The notes beneath the pieces were generated by a model. That model ran no database searches. It saw only the letters and a list, made by a program, of their open reading frames with translations, and was not told where the DNA came from. A program made the translations under genes and the position numbers. DNA of 64,000 nucleotides from Pistricoccus aurantiacus (GTDB lineage: Bacteria; Pseudomonadota; Gammaproteobacteria; Pseudomonadales; Halomonadaceae), in NCBI RefSeq assembly GCF_042682565.1, contig NZ_JBHUIC010000004.1; one strand, written 5' to 3'. Shown piece after piece: positions 17,811 to 27,664 of the stretch (position 1 is its first letter; every line of letters begins with the position of its first letter).

Positions 17811-19147
17811 CCGCCTCCTATGGTCATCTCGCCGACCAACCAACTCCCCGTATGAATGCTGCCGCGGGTATCCGTATCGTCACCGACGCCGATCAACCCC
17901 TCGAACATGGCCTGCAGGCTGCCGGCGATGGTGAACTCCTCGATGGGATACTGAATCTCGCCGTTCTCGACCCAGAAACCCGCCGCGCCGCGAGAATAAT
18001 CCCCGGTTACGCTATTGACTCCTTGGCCCATCAGTTCGGTGACCACCACTCCACGATCCATTTTCGCCAATAATTCCTCCCGGGACTGTAGCGGCGCTTT
18101 CAAGCGAAGGTTGCGCGCGCCGCCGGCGTTGCCGGTAGTCTCCATGCCCAGGCGCCGGGCGCTGTAAGCGGAAAGCATGTAGCTCGCCAGGCGGCCCTGG
18201 TCGATGAAGAGATTGTCCCGGGTCTGGACGCCGTCATTGTCGAAGGGACTGCTGGCCATGGCGCCGCGCTCCAGCGGTCGTTCCTGCAGCGAAAACCATT
18301 GCGGAAACAGCGAATCACCGAGGCGCCCGCAAAGAAAAGATGCCTCGCGATACAGCGCGCCGCCGGCAATCGCTCCCATCAGATGGCCGATCAGACCGCT
18401 GGCCAGCTGCGGGTCGAACAGTACCGGCATGCGTCCGGTGGCGGGCCGCCGCGCGCCGAGACGTCGCAGGGTGCGCTCCGCCGCCTGACGACCGATGGCT
18501 TGCGGGCTCGCCAGCTGGCGCGGATCCCTCACGCTGGAGTAGTCGTAGTCCCGCTGCATGCCCTTCTCGTTCTCGGCGATCAACATACAGGAAAGCGAGT
18601 GGCGGCTACCGCGCTGGCTGCCCAGGAAACCATGGCTGTTGGCATAGACCCGCACGCCTTCGCCGCTGGAAAGACTCGCGCCCTCTGACTGACTGATACC
18701 GGAAACATCCCGCCCGGCGGACTCGCAGGCCAGCGCCAGTTCGATGGCGTCTTCGGTGGAAAGCGGCCAGGGGTGATGCACGTCAAGATCCGGAAACGTT
18801 GTCGCCATCAGGCGGGCATCCGCCAGACCCGCCGCCGGGTCTTCCCCGGTATGAGTCGCGATGGCCATGGCCTTTTCCACCGCGGCGCGAATCGAGGCGC
18901 CTCCCGCATCGGAAGAAGAGGCGCTGCCCTTGCGGGCGCCCACGTAAACCGTCACCGCGAACCCTTGATCCCGGGACAGCTCGACGCTTTCCACCTCGCC
19001 GAGTCGAACGCTGATGCCGATTCCCTGATCGACGCTGGCGCCTACTTCGCAGGAATCCGCTCCCAGTTGACGTGCCAGCTCCACGGCGGCACTAGCACGA
19101 GATTCCAGCAGGTCCTGCTGAGCGGCGGCATCGAATGCCTGGGTCAT
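17807..19147 (-). CDS. pmbA: PmbA/TldE, TldD-partner protease subunit
   Basis: A 446-residue PmbA (TldE) protein. With TldD it forms a heterodimeric metalloprotease that trims modified peptides and aids CcdA turnover and microcin maturation in E. coli. As expected for this subunit, the HExxxH metal motif is missing while the GxxxR and C-terminal FWVENGEIQYPIEEFTIAG segments are kept. The frame continues 41 codons upstream, but the ATG at 19147 has AAGGAGGT directly upstream and gives the family N-terminus. It is divergent from darP and separate from tldD. Confidence 0.93.
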   Translation of the reverse strand: MTQAFDAAAQQDLLESRASAAVELARQLGADSCEVGASVDQGIGISVRLGEVESVELSRDQGFAVTVYVGARKGSASSSDAGGASIRAAVEKAMAIATHTGEDPAAGLADARLMATTFPDLDVHHPWPLSTEDAIELALACESAGRDVSGISQSEGASLSSGEGVRVYANSHGFLGSQRGSRHSLSCMLIAENEKGMQRDYDYSSVRDPRQLASPQAIGRQAAERTLRRLGARRPATGRMPVLFDPQLASGLIGHLMGAIAGGALYREASFLCGRLGDSLFPQWFSLQERPLERGAMASSPFDNDGVQTRDNLFIDQGRLASYMLSAYSARRLGMETTGNAGGARNLRLKAPLQSREELLAKMDRGVVVTELMGQGVNSVTGDYSRGAAGFWVENGEIQYPIEEFTIAGSLQAMFEGLIGVGDDTDTRGSIHTGSWLVGEMTIGGG

Positions 19148-19224
19148 ATGACCTCCTTCAATGGTTGTCGAACAAGACGCTGGTATACTCGTCTTCAATT
19201 CACACACGTTCTGGAAATGCTGGC

Positions 19225-19746
19225 ATGTCCTTCGATTCCCCCACCGACTCCGATCCGCAAGACGGCGCACCGCGACCGAGCAAGACCCAGCGCAAGCAGG
19301 AAATGCACGCCTTGCAGGCCCTGGGCGAAAAGATCATCGCCCTGAGCGAGTCCCGTCGCGCGAAACTGCCGCTATCCGACGATCTGCTGTTCGCCATCGA
19401 GGAAACGTCGCGTATCCGCTCCCACGAGGGTCGCCGCCGGCACATGCAGTACGTCGGCAAGCTGATGCGTCGCGAGGATCTGTCGGCGATCCAGGCGGTA
19501 TTCGGTGAATTCGAGCAGGAAAGCCAGCGACGCGATCATGCGTTTCATCGTTTGGAGCGCTGGCGGGATCGTCTGATCGAAGAAGGCGATCCCGCCGTCG
19601 AAGCCTTCGTCGCCGACTATCCGGATATCGATCGTCAAGCGCTGCGTCAGCTGATTCGCAATGCCCAGCGGGAACGCCAGCAGGACAAGCCACCCACCAA
19701 TGCCCGGCGACTGTTCAAGCTGCTGCGGGATACTGCCGAGCTATAA
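19225..19746 (+). CDS. darP: Ribosome-associated protein DarP (YjgA, DUF615)
   Basis: A 173-residue, strongly charged, helical DUF615 protein. YjgA/DarP binds pre-50S particles and helps mature the peptidyl-transferase centre. The family pattern PSKTQRKQEMHALQALGEKI at the N-terminus and HRLERWRDRLIEEGD later are clear. The chosen ATG (19225) is the family start; the longer frame would overlap pmbA. It lies between pmbA and tldD, its usual partner location being next to pmbA. Confidence 0.92.
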   Translation: MSFDSPTDSDPQDGAPRPSKTQRKQEMHALQALGEKIIALSESRRAKLPLSDDLLFAIEETSRIRSHEGRRRHMQYVGKLMRREDLSAIQAVFGEFEQESQRRDHAFHRLERWRDRLIEEGDPAVEAFVADYPDIDRQALRQLIRNAQRERQQDKPPTNARRLFKLLRDTAEL

Positions 19747-19780
19747 CGCCGAGCCCTTGGTCGCCAAGTAGGCAGCTTTT

Positions 19781-21250
19781 TTACGATTGTGTACCCCCTA
19801 CGGTCAGCTCATCCAGCTTGAGCGTCGGCTGACCCACCCCTACCGGCACGCCCTGGCCTTCTTTGCCACAGACGCCGATGCCGGTATCCAGTTCCAGGTC
19901 ATGGCCGATCATCGACACGCGCCCCATGGCCTCCGGGCCGTTGCCGATCAGGGTCGCGCCCTTGACCGGGGTGGTGATACGGCCATCTTCGATCAGATAG
20001 GCCTCGCTGGCGGAGAACACGAACTTGCCGGAGGTGATATCCACCTGGCCACCCCCGAAACTGACCGCATAGATACCCCGCTTGACGCTCCTGATGATGT
20101 CCTGAGGATCATCCTGGCCCGCCAGCATGTAGGTATTGGTCATGCGCGGCATGGGCATGTGGGCATAGGATTCCCGGCGTGAATTGCCGGTGGGCGCCAT
20201 ACCCATCAGCCTTGCGTTGAGCTTGTCCTGCATGTAGCCGGTGAGGATGCCGTCCTCGATCAGCGGCGTATACTGGCCCGGCGTGCCTTCGTCGTCGACG
20301 CTCATGGAGCCCCGGCGATCCGCCAGGGTGGCATCGTCGACTACGGTGACCCCGGGCGCGGCCACCCGCCGGCCCATGAGCCCGGCGAAGGCGGAACTGC
20401 CCTTGCGGTTGAAGTCGCCTTCCAGGCCATGGCCCACCGCTTCGTGAAGCAGAATACCCGGCCAGCCCGGCCCCAGTACCACCGGCATCTGCCCGGCGGG
20501 GGCGTCCACCGCCTCGAGATTGACCAGGGCCTGGCGCACCGCTTCCTTGGCAAAGCGCGTGGCGGCGTTCTCGTCCCGCAGGCGACTCATGGGATAGCGA
20601 CCGCCGCCGCCGGCACTGCCGCGTTCCCGGCGGCCCTCCCGCTGAGCGATCACGTTGACATTGAGGCGCACCAGCGGGCGAATATCCGCAGCCAGGGTGC
20701 CATCGCTGGCCCGCACCAGCATCACTTCATGCACTCCGGACAGAGAGGCGCTGACGTGGGTTATTGCCGGATCCGCACCGCGAGCGACGCGATCCGCTTC
20801 CTTGAGCAGGGCAATCTTGTCTTCCGCGCTCAGTCCACTGAGCGGATCGACGCCGCGGTAACGGCTCTGGGCCTGGCCGATCACATGGGGCGTCAAGGCA
20901 ATGCGTGAACCGCTCTTGGCGATTCCCGAGACGATGCGCCCGGTTTCACTCAGGGCCTCCGCGGTCATCTGATTGGAGTAGGCGAAGCCGGTCTTGTCGC
21001 CGGCCATGGCCCGCACGCCGACGCCGCCGTCGATATCGTAGCTGGCGTCCTTGACCTCGCCGTCTTCCAGCACCCAGCTTTCCTGCCAGCTGCGCTGGAA
21101 ATACAGGTCCGCGTAATCCACCCCGGGGGTCAGGATAGCCGCCAGGGATCTGTCGATGGACTCCAGATCGAGGCCGCCCGGTTCGAGCAGCGTCGCGATG
21201 GCGCTTCCCATCACGTTCTGGGCAACGGGCTCACAAGACAGTTGGTTCAT
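19781..21250 (-). CDS. tldD: Metalloprotease TldD
   Basis: A 489-residue peptidase, catalytic partner of PmbA/TldE. The zinc site is the motif H269-E270-AVG-H274 (LLHEAVGHGLEGDF), followed downstream by the family C-terminal segment with a conserved cysteine (GIGVCGKEGQGVPVGVGQPT). It is the last gene of the mre transcript and its start overlaps the yhdP stop by four bases. Confidence 0.95.
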   Translation of the reverse strand: MNQLSCEPVAQNVMGSAIATLLEPGGLDLESIDRSLAAILTPGVDYADLYFQRSWQESWVLEDGEVKDASYDIDGGVGVRAMAGDKTGFAYSNQMTAEALSETGRIVSGIAKSGSRIALTPHVIGQAQSRYRGVDPLSGLSAEDKIALLKEADRVARGADPAITHVSASLSGVHEVMLVRASDGTLAADIRPLVRLNVNVIAQREGRRERGSAGGGGRYPMSRLRDENAATRFAKEAVRQALVNLEAVDAPAGQMPVVLGPGWPGILLHEAVGHGLEGDFNRKGSSAFAGLMGRRVAAPGVTVVDDATLADRRGSMSVDDEGTPGQYTPLIEDGILTGYMQDKLNARLMGMAPTGNSRRESYAHMPMPRMTNTYMLAGQDDPQDIIRSVKRGIYAVSFGGGQVDITSGKFVFSASEAYLIEDGRITTPVKGATLIGNGPEAMGRVSMIGHDLELDTGIGVCGKEGQGVPVGVGQPTLKLDELTVGGTQS

Positions 21251-24200
21251 TGGGCACTTTCCACGGAAATTTGCGGCTCGGTCCAGGGACCGCGCACGCG
21301 ATAATGAATTTGGGACACCGTATCCAGTGCCCCGCCAAACAGGCGCTCGGCGATGAACATGGCGCCGCCGATGATCGGCCCTCCCGCCACCAGCGCCGCC
21401 ACGGGCAAGGCCTGGCTGACAGGCAATGTGATCGTCAAACGCTGATCGAGTTCACGTTTTGCCAGATCCACCGACCCATTCAGGGTGATCGACGCCGCCA
21501 CCGCGTCGATCTTCACCGGCCCCGCGGTTTCGAGAATGCCACCATAGAGGGTGGCGTCGCCCTTCACGCTATCGAAGGCGGTACCGCGTCCGGTGACATC
21601 GGTGAAGTCCAGACGCAGACGGCGCAGCAGATTGTCGAAATTCAAAAGCCCCACCAGCTTGGCGGACGGCGACTGCACATTCAAGAAGCGCCCATTGCGC
21701 AAATCGACACCGATGCTGCCTCGGGAGCGCTCCAAGGCGAACTGCCAGGGCGCCCCGGGCCAGGCCAGCTGAGCATCGACCCGGGTATCGGCATTACGGA
21801 TAGACACCTCCTGCCCCAGCACCGCCAGGGCGGAACCGAGATCACCGCCCTCCAGCTTCAGTCGGGAGCGAGTCAGGCTGGCGGCTTCGCCCGCTGTTTC
21901 CCAGGTCAGCTCTCCGCTGGCCTCGACCTGACCCAGCCTCAGGGATACGGGCGCCAGTTCGAGACGCGCCGAGGAGGCTTGCCAGGCGGCGCTCAGCGGG
22001 CCGAAACGCTGACCGCGATACTCCAGGGAGGTGACGTTGAGTTGCCCCGCGGGCAAGTTTTCCAGACCCGCCGGATAGGCCAGCGGCTGCGGCGCCGGCG
22101 CCACTTCATCGAGCAGGCTGTCCGGCGCGCTGGGCTCCGACACCAGCGCCCCCAGATTCAACCGGGAAAGGCTGATATCCAGGGGGCGCGCCTGACTGGG
22201 CCGATAGTCGAAGCGCCCCTCCATCAGACTGCCTCGCAGACCGGCTCGCCAACCTCCCCGCCCCTGAGGGAAGGCCCGTATATCCAGATCCCCCAGACAG
22301 CGCTGATCCAGTGACAGGCAGTCCGTAGAGAGACGCAGCGCGCTGACAGCGGCACTGGAAGCACCGCCGTCGCCCAGACCATCGGAGCCCAGCGCGGAAA
22401 GTGTCTCCTGCCAGGCACCGATACTCAACCGCGGCGTTTGCCAGTCCACTTCCCAACCGCCACCGGTTGGCCAGCGCGGCGCCTGAGGCCAATCCTCGAG
22501 CCATAGCTGACCTTGAGGCGCCATATCGTCGAGATCGCGATAGCGCAGGCGCAGCCGGTTCGCCAGAGTCGCGTCAAGCTGCCGATTTTCCGTCTCAAAG
22601 CTCACAGCGAGCGGTGCCTTGTCCTCGGCACGCTTGCCGAAGGGGGCGGGCAAACGGATTGAAAGGCCTTCGAGATCGCTCTGCAGCGCGACCCGCGGCG
22701 GCAGATTGGCATAATCGACCTGCGCGGTGTATGGCAAAGAACCATTTACCAGCGGGAGAAAAGCCGACTGATCCGCCCAGCGCAGCAGTGCCTGAGCCTG
22801 TGCCTTGCCATCAAGAATCACTCGCTGGGCATCCACGTCGAAGTTCGCGCCAAGCGGACCGCCGAAAGCCTGGGCATCGAGTTTGCCGTCGAGCCCGCCC
22901 TGCTGATTCGCGTAGCGATAGGTTACCTGGCCCTCGAGTGCCTCAAGGTCCAGGGACGCCGGCTGATATGTCAGACGAGGCGCCTCAAGCCGAGTCGCTA
23001 CACTTAGCACCAGAGCATCCGGGTCGGCGATCGGCATCTCGAGATCGAGCTGGCCGGTGATATCTCCCTGACCTTGCCAATCCTTCGGGTCGAGCTCGAC
23101 GTCCGGAATACCCGCTAGAAAATCAATCAGCGCCACGGGCGTTCCGACAGCGGACGCGCTGACGCCAAGAATGTCGTTCTCCAGTTCGACACTGCCTTGG
23201 CGAATCTCGAGCCCGCGGCTTTCACCGCTTTCGACCCGGGCGGCCAGGTGCTGTCCTTCTAGATCCAGATGGCCTTTGAGCTCCTCCAGCGCCGGCCAGC
23301 CTTCCGCATAGACGAGAGAGCCGTCTTCGACATCAAGGGAAAGCGTGAGATCGAGCTGTTCCGGCGTGAGATCCTCGACCAGCGGCATGGCCAGGGAAAA
23401 ACGCCCCCGAGGTACCCGGCCGGCGATCCCCTGTGATAGCCACTCCGTCAGTTCCGGACCGAGAACCCCTGTCGGCAGCCACTCCGCCAGGGGCGTGGTG
23501 ACCGCATCGACATTCGCGAAATCGAGATCGAGAGCAAAGGCATTTTGCTCATCGTCACCCAGCGCCAGCTTAAAACCGCCGGTCACCGGGGCGTCGCGCC
23601 ACCGGGCCTGAAGATTCTTTCCGGTGATTTTCGCCCGCTTACCTTCGAGCTTCCAGTCTACCTCCCCCTGAGCGGCGTCCAGGCGCAGGGGCTCGGGGAA
23701 GATTTCCGGAATCACTAGACGGGTATCGCGACCGCTGAAGCGAACCTCGCCCCGTCCATCCTGGGTCTCGATCCAGGCATCCACCGGTCCGCCGCCAGGA
23801 ATCTGATTCCAGGGGTCGACCAGTGTATCCCGCAGCACGATCCGACTTCGCCAGGCGTCATCCCGATAGCCAAGTCCCAGACCACTCACTCGGCCTCGAG
23901 GCGACAGCTTAGTCAACAATTCCTCGAAGGATGACGGCAGCGGGAGCGCCTCGCGCCAGCGATTCATGGCCGCCAGATCAAACTCGCTGGCGTTCAGCCA
24001 CCACTCGCTCCCTTGGCCATGCGCCTGCCAATACCGGGGCAAGGGAGGCGAGGAATCCGCTATTTTCTCCTCCGCCTCCAGGTTGAACCAGGCTTGCCAG
24101 GCCTCGCTTTTCTCGCGCTGCCACTGGCCGACCGCGTGAATACCCTGCACGGAAAGCGTCCGGTCCTCATGATTCGCCGTCAGTTCAGGAATTCGCAGGT

Positions 24201-25062
24201 CGAGCCGGGCATCGTCCAACCTTCCTTCATGCCAGCGTCCCCACAGCCTTGCCTTGCCGTCGATCCGGTCGACTCGCAGCGGTTGGTTGCGGGTGAGAAT
24301 TTTCGTCAGGCTGCCCAGGGTGCCCAGATCCATGTTGGCCTGCAGAGCGGCACTGAAATCCTCGAGTCCATGACTGCCCGGCTGAATTTCGATGACCGTG
24401 GTCAGCGAAGCGGAGGGCTGGTCGGCGATGTAAAGTTCGCCTTCTATATGCGCTCGATTGGCATCACCACTGAACAACAACCGAGGCGCGGTGAGCTTGA
24501 GATCCTGATCTTGATCCTGGCCGTGCAGCACCAGACTCACTCGATCCGCCACCAGCCGCTGACGCAGCAGTGCCCCCACCCAGAAATCCAGCCGCTTCAA
24601 GGTAAAGCGACTATCTGGTGTCAGCGTGGGAGGAATTTGCGCCGGGCGCGGCCAATGCCAGCTATTATTCGCTTGCTGATAGAGATGAATGGTGATGCCC
24701 TGCGCTCGGGCATCGTCCACTACCGGTAGACCCGCCATGAGCGAGGCGCCGACATCCAGCCCGAGACGTGCCTCCTGTATCTCGAGCAGAGGCTGACGGG
24801 CCGGGCCGCGGGATACCAGGCTGAATCCTTTCATGGCGATGGCCGGGTCCACGCCACTCACTCCTCCGCGCAGCGCGTCGATGCTTACCTGCGCGTTGAA
24901 GCGCTGGGACAGCAGCTCCTCGATATGCGGCTGCCAGTGATCCATATCCGCCAACAGCAGGCGCAGCAGTAACAGGAGTACCGCCAGAAAGCCCAACCCC
25001 CAGGCAATCAGGGTCAACACCCAACGAATCAGCAGGCGAAAGGGACTCATGCAAGCGTTCAC
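21247..25062 (-). CDS. yhdP: YhdP-family AsmA-like envelope lipid-transport protein
   Basis: A 1271-residue protein with an N-terminal membrane anchor (about 9-37) and a very long beta-rich periplasmic region with DUF3971 and a C-terminal AsmA-like part (RLRLDFTDVTGRGTAFDSVKGD, then GPVKIDAVAASITLNGSVDL in separate pieces). YhdP, with TamB and YdbH, is thought to form a bridge carrying phospholipid to the outer membrane. The length matches E. coli YhdP (1266). The start is a GTG overlapping the rng stop by four bases; an ATG four codons in (25050) is equally possible. Position between rng and tldD is the conserved one. Confidence 0.92.
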   Translation of the reverse strand: MNACMSPFRLLIRWVLTLIAWGLGFLAVLLLLLRLLLADMDHWQPHIEELLSQRFNAQVSIDALRGGVSGVDPAIAMKGFSLVSRGPARQPLLEIQEARLGLDVGASLMAGLPVVDDARAQGITIHLYQQANNSWHWPRPAQIPPTLTPDSRFTLKRLDFWVGALLRQRLVADRVSLVLHGQDQDQDLKLTAPRLLFSGDANRAHIEGELYIADQPSASLTTVIEIQPGSHGLEDFSAALQANMDLGTLGSLTKILTRNQPLRVDRIDGKARLWGRWHEGRLDDARLDLRIPELTANHEDRTLSVQGIHAVGQWQREKSEAWQAWFNLEAEEKIADSSPPLPRYWQAHGQGSEWWLNASEFDLAAMNRWREALPLPSSFEELLTKLSPRGRVSGLGLGYRDDAWRSRIVLRDTLVDPWNQIPGGGPVDAWIETQDGRGEVRFSGRDTRLVIPEIFPEPLRLDAAQGEVDWKLEGKRAKITGKNLQARWRDAPVTGGFKLALGDDEQNAFALDLDFANVDAVTTPLAEWLPTGVLGPELTEWLSQGIAGRVPRGRFSLAMPLVEDLTPEQLDLTLSLDVEDGSLVYAEGWPALEELKGHLDLEGQHLAARVESGESRGLEIRQGSVELENDILGVSASAVGTPVALIDFLAGIPDVELDPKDWQGQGDITGQLDLEMPIADPDALVLSVATRLEAPRLTYQPASLDLEALEGQVTYRYANQQGGLDGKLDAQAFGGPLGANFDVDAQRVILDGKAQAQALLRWADQSAFLPLVNGSLPYTAQVDYANLPPRVALQSDLEGLSIRLPAPFGKRAEDKAPLAVSFETENRQLDATLANRLRLRYRDLDDMAPQGQLWLEDWPQAPRWPTGGGWEVDWQTPRLSIGAWQETLSALGSDGLGDGGASSAAVSALRLSTDCLSLDQRCLGDLDIRAFPQGRGGWRAGLRGSLMEGRFDYRPSQARPLDISLSRLNLGALVSEPSAPDSLLDEVAPAPQPLAYPAGLENLPAGQLNVTSLEYRGQRFGPLSAAWQASSARLELAPVSLRLGQVEASGELTWETAGEAASLTRSRLKLEGGDLGSALAVLGQEVSIRNADTRVDAQLAWPGAPWQFALERSRGSIGVDLRNGRFLNVQSPSAKLVGLLNFDNLLRRLRLDFTDVTGRGTAFDSVKGDATLYGGILETAGPVKIDAVAASITLNGSVDLAKRELDQRLTITLPVSQALPVAALVAGGPIIGGAMFIAERLFGGALDTVSQIHYRVRGPWTEPQISVESAQ

Positions 25063-26522
25063 ATCAGTACGATGTCGTACTGCTCCTGGGAGTAATGCGC
25101 TTCCACCTGAAAACGGATCGTCTTGCCGATGAAGCTTTCCAGGTCCGCCACCGCCGCGGACTCCTCGTCAAGCAGCCGATCCACCACCGCCTGGGACGCC
25201 AGCACCCGATAGGTTTCCGGGCCGTAGGCCCGCTCTTCCCGCAGGATTTCCCGGAAAATCTCGTAGCACACGGTTTCCGGCGTCTTGAGCGTGCCCCGGC
25301 CGCTGCACACCGGACAGGGCTCGCAAAGAATCTGCTCGAGGCTTTCCCGGGTCCGCTTGCGGGTCAGCTGCACCAGACCGAGCTCGGTGACCCCGGTGCA
25401 CTTGGTCTTGGCATGATCCCGCTCCAGGGACTTTTCCAGCACCCGCAGTACCTGACGCTGGTGCTCCTTGTCCTCCATGTCGATGAAATCGATGATGATG
25501 ATGCCGCCCAGATTACGCAGCCTGAGCTGGCGCGCGATGGCGGTGGCCGCCTCGAGATTGGTCTTGAAGATGGTTTCCTCGAGATTGCGATGACCCACGT
25601 AGCCGCCGGTATTGACGTCGATGGTAGCCATCGCCTCGGTGGGATCGATGACCAGATAGCCGCCGGACTTGAGCTGCACCTTGCGCCCCAGGGCCTTCTG
25701 GATTTCGTCCTCGACGCTATACAGATCAAAGATCGGCCGCTCCCCGGGGTAGTACTCGATGCTTGGTGCGGTGTTGGGCATGAACTCGTTGGCGAACTCC
25801 ATCAGCGCCAGGTAGTTTTCCCGGGAATCGATACGCACCCTCTCGATGCCGTCGCGCATCACGTCTCGCAGGGTGCGAATGAACAGCGGCAGATCGTCGT
25901 AGATGACGCTGGGCACCGCGGCGGTAAGCTTGCGCTCGCTGACCTTGCGCCACAGGCGCAGCAGGAAGTACATGTCCGCCTGCAGCTCTTCCCGGGTAAT
26001 GCCTTCCGCGGCGGTGCGCAGGATGAAGCCACCGGCCACCTCCTGCTCCTGAGCGGCGCGGCACTCGCGCATCAGCTCTCGCAGCCGTTCCCGTTCCGTT
26101 TCGTCCTCGATGCGCTGAGAAACGCCGTCATGGGGAGAATCCGGCATGTACACCAGATAGCGGGAAGGAACGGAAAGATGGGTGGTAAGCCGTGCACCCT
26201 TGGAGCCGATGGGATCCTTGGTGACCTGCACGACCAGAGGCTGGCCTTCCTGCAGCAACTGATTGATCGGCGCCTGTTCCTCCGAGGGCGTATTGGGCGC
26301 CAATACCTCGTGGACGTGGATGAAGGCGGCGCGCTCCAGGCCGATATCGATGAACGCCGCCTGCATGCCCGGCAACACCCGTACCACCTTGCCGCGATAG
26401 ATATTGCCGACGATACCGCGACGCCGGCTACGCTCGATGAAGGCTTCTTGCAGCACACCGTTCTCGACCACCGCCACCCGGGTTTCCATGGGCGTCAGGT
26501 TGATCAATACTTCGCCGCTCAT
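25059..26522 (-). CDS. rng: Ribonuclease G
   Basis: A 487-residue endoribonuclease of the RNase E/G family that matures the 5' end of 16S rRNA. It has an N-terminal S1 domain (about 37-125), the catalytic aspartate motifs ATIDVNTGG and IIIDFIDM, and the zinc-link CEPCPVCSGRG. It lacks the long C-terminal scaffold of RNase E, so it is RNase G. The ATG at 26522 is the family start (MSGEVLINLTPMETRVAV); the frame is open 12 codons upstream. Confidence 0.96.
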   Translation of the reverse strand: MSGEVLINLTPMETRVAVVENGVLQEAFIERSRRRGIVGNIYRGKVVRVLPGMQAAFIDIGLERAAFIHVHEVLAPNTPSEEQAPINQLLQEGQPLVVQVTKDPIGSKGARLTTHLSVPSRYLVYMPDSPHDGVSQRIEDETERERLRELMRECRAAQEQEVAGGFILRTAAEGITREELQADMYFLLRLWRKVSERKLTAAVPSVIYDDLPLFIRTLRDVMRDGIERVRIDSRENYLALMEFANEFMPNTAPSIEYYPGERPIFDLYSVEDEIQKALGRKVQLKSGGYLVIDPTEAMATIDVNTGGYVGHRNLEETIFKTNLEAATAIARQLRLRNLGGIIIIDFIDMEDKEHQRQVLRVLEKSLERDHAKTKCTGVTELGLVQLTRKRTRESLEQILCEPCPVCSGRGTLKTPETVCYEIFREILREERAYGPETYRVLASQAVVDRLLDEESAAVADLESFIGKTIRFQVEAHYSQEQYDIVLM

Positions 26523-26567
26523 GTGGGTTTCCTTATCCTGAAATCGTCTAGCGGCCATTATGCCATA

Positions 26568-27167
26568 CTACGCAAACCCACCATTCAGCGCTCCAGACCA
26601 CAGCGCCACTCCTTGACGCTGTAACAATTGCGCGGTATCGAACAGCGGCAAACCCACCACCGCGGAATAGCTTCCCTCGATGCGCTCGATGAAGATCGCG
26701 GCAAATCCTTGAATGGCATAACCCCCCGCCTTGTCCGCCGGCTCACCGGTCATCCAGTAAGCCTGGATTTCCTGCTCGGTGATTTCACGCATGCTGACCC
26801 GGGTCGTCACGCAGGTTTCCAACAGGCCGGCGGGGCCAGTCACTGCCACCGCGGTCAGCACCTCGTGAGCACGACCGGACAAGTTGCGCAGCATGGCGGC
26901 AGCGTGCCTTTGATCTCGAGGCTTGCCAAGGATTTCGTCGTCTCGCACCACTACCGTATCCGAGCCAAGCACCGGAAGCCGGCTGGCGATCAGGTCTGCG
27001 CCGGCCTGCGCCTTTTTTCGGGCCAGACGGCACACGTAATCTCGGGGCGCCTCGTTCTGGAGCGGCGCTTCATCGATATCCACCGGTTGGACATCGACAT
27101 CGACGCCGATGGACGCCAGCAGTTCGCGGCGCCGGGGAGAGGCGGAAGCAAGACACAGCTCGATCAT
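26568..27167 (-). CDS. maf: Maf-like nucleoside triphosphate pyrophosphatase (YhdE type)
   Basis: A 199-residue Maf/Ham1-fold enzyme. It begins with the diagnostic LASASPRRRELL motif; the GSDTVVV aspartate and GGYAIQGFAAIF segment follow. YhdE-type Maf proteins hydrolyse dTTP and UTP, removing non-canonical nucleotides. The open frame runs on upstream through mreD in another phase, but the family start is the ATG at 27167, three bases after the mreD stop. It is followed by rng. Confidence 0.94.
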   Translation of the reverse strand: MIELCLASASPRRRELLASIGVDVDVQPVDIDEAPLQNEAPRDYVCRLARKKAQAGADLIASRLPVLGSDTVVVRDDEILGKPRDQRHAAAMLRNLSGRAHEVLTAVAVTGPAGLLETCVTTRVSMREITEQEIQAYWMTGEPADKAGGYAIQGFAAIFIERIEGSYSAVVGLPLFDTAQLLQRQGVALWSGALNGGFA

Positions 27168-27169
27168 GT

Positions 27170-27664
27170 TCAGTTCCTGGGCACCTGCACCCATTTCAAG
27201 CGTTGATTCAAACGCTGGAACAGCAGGTAGAACCAGGGCCAAAGTACCGCGCCGATCACTGCGGGCAGCAGAAAGGCCAGATGAACGGTAAAGGGGCCAA
27301 ACAGCGACATCAGCCACTGTTCCAGCAGTTGAGCGACCAGCAGCAGAAGCAACACCATCAGCGCCTGCTGAGCCAGGGAATAGGCACGCATGCGTCGATG
27401 CGCCAAGGTACACAGGAATACCAGCAGCGTCAGCACAAGAGCACTCTGCCCCAGGGGAGAGCCCTGAGCGAGATCCAGCAGCAGGCCAAAGACGAAGCCG
27501 TGGACCACTCCCACCCTGCGCGGCGCGACGAAGCACCAGTAGATCAACATCAGTTCGAGCCAGTCCGGGCGCCAGATCAGCCAGCGATCCATCAGCGGCA
27601 CGATCTGCAGCGTCAGGGCCAGCAGCAAGGTTCCCCAGATCAGACACCAGCCGCGAAGACTCAT
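27170..27664 (-). CDS. mreD: Rod-shape-determining protein MreD
   Basis: A 164-residue membrane protein with about five hydrophobic segments. MreD is part of the elongasome with MreC, RodA and PBP2. It begins LRGWCLIWGTLLLALTLQIV and contains the GVVHGFVFGLLLDLAQGSPLG family segment (given in part). It overlaps mreC by four bases and is followed by maf. Confidence 0.93.
   Translation of the reverse strand: MSLRGWCLIWGTLLLALTLQIVPLMDRWLIWRPDWLELMLIYWCFVAPRRVGVVHGFVFGLLLDLAQGSPLGQSALVLTLLVFLCTLAHRRMRAYSLAQQALMVLLLLLVAQLLEQWLMSLFGPFTVHLAFLLPAVIGAVLWPWFYLLFQRLNQRLKWVQVPRN

Noticed and set aside
19755..19782. Terminator between darP and tldD
   Set aside because: CTTGG-TCG-CCAAG is only a 5-bp stem and is ten bases from the T-run, too weak to list.
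25095..26624. Plus-strand open frame opposite rng
   Set aside because: Antisense shadow of RNase G; composition typical of reversed GC-rich codons.
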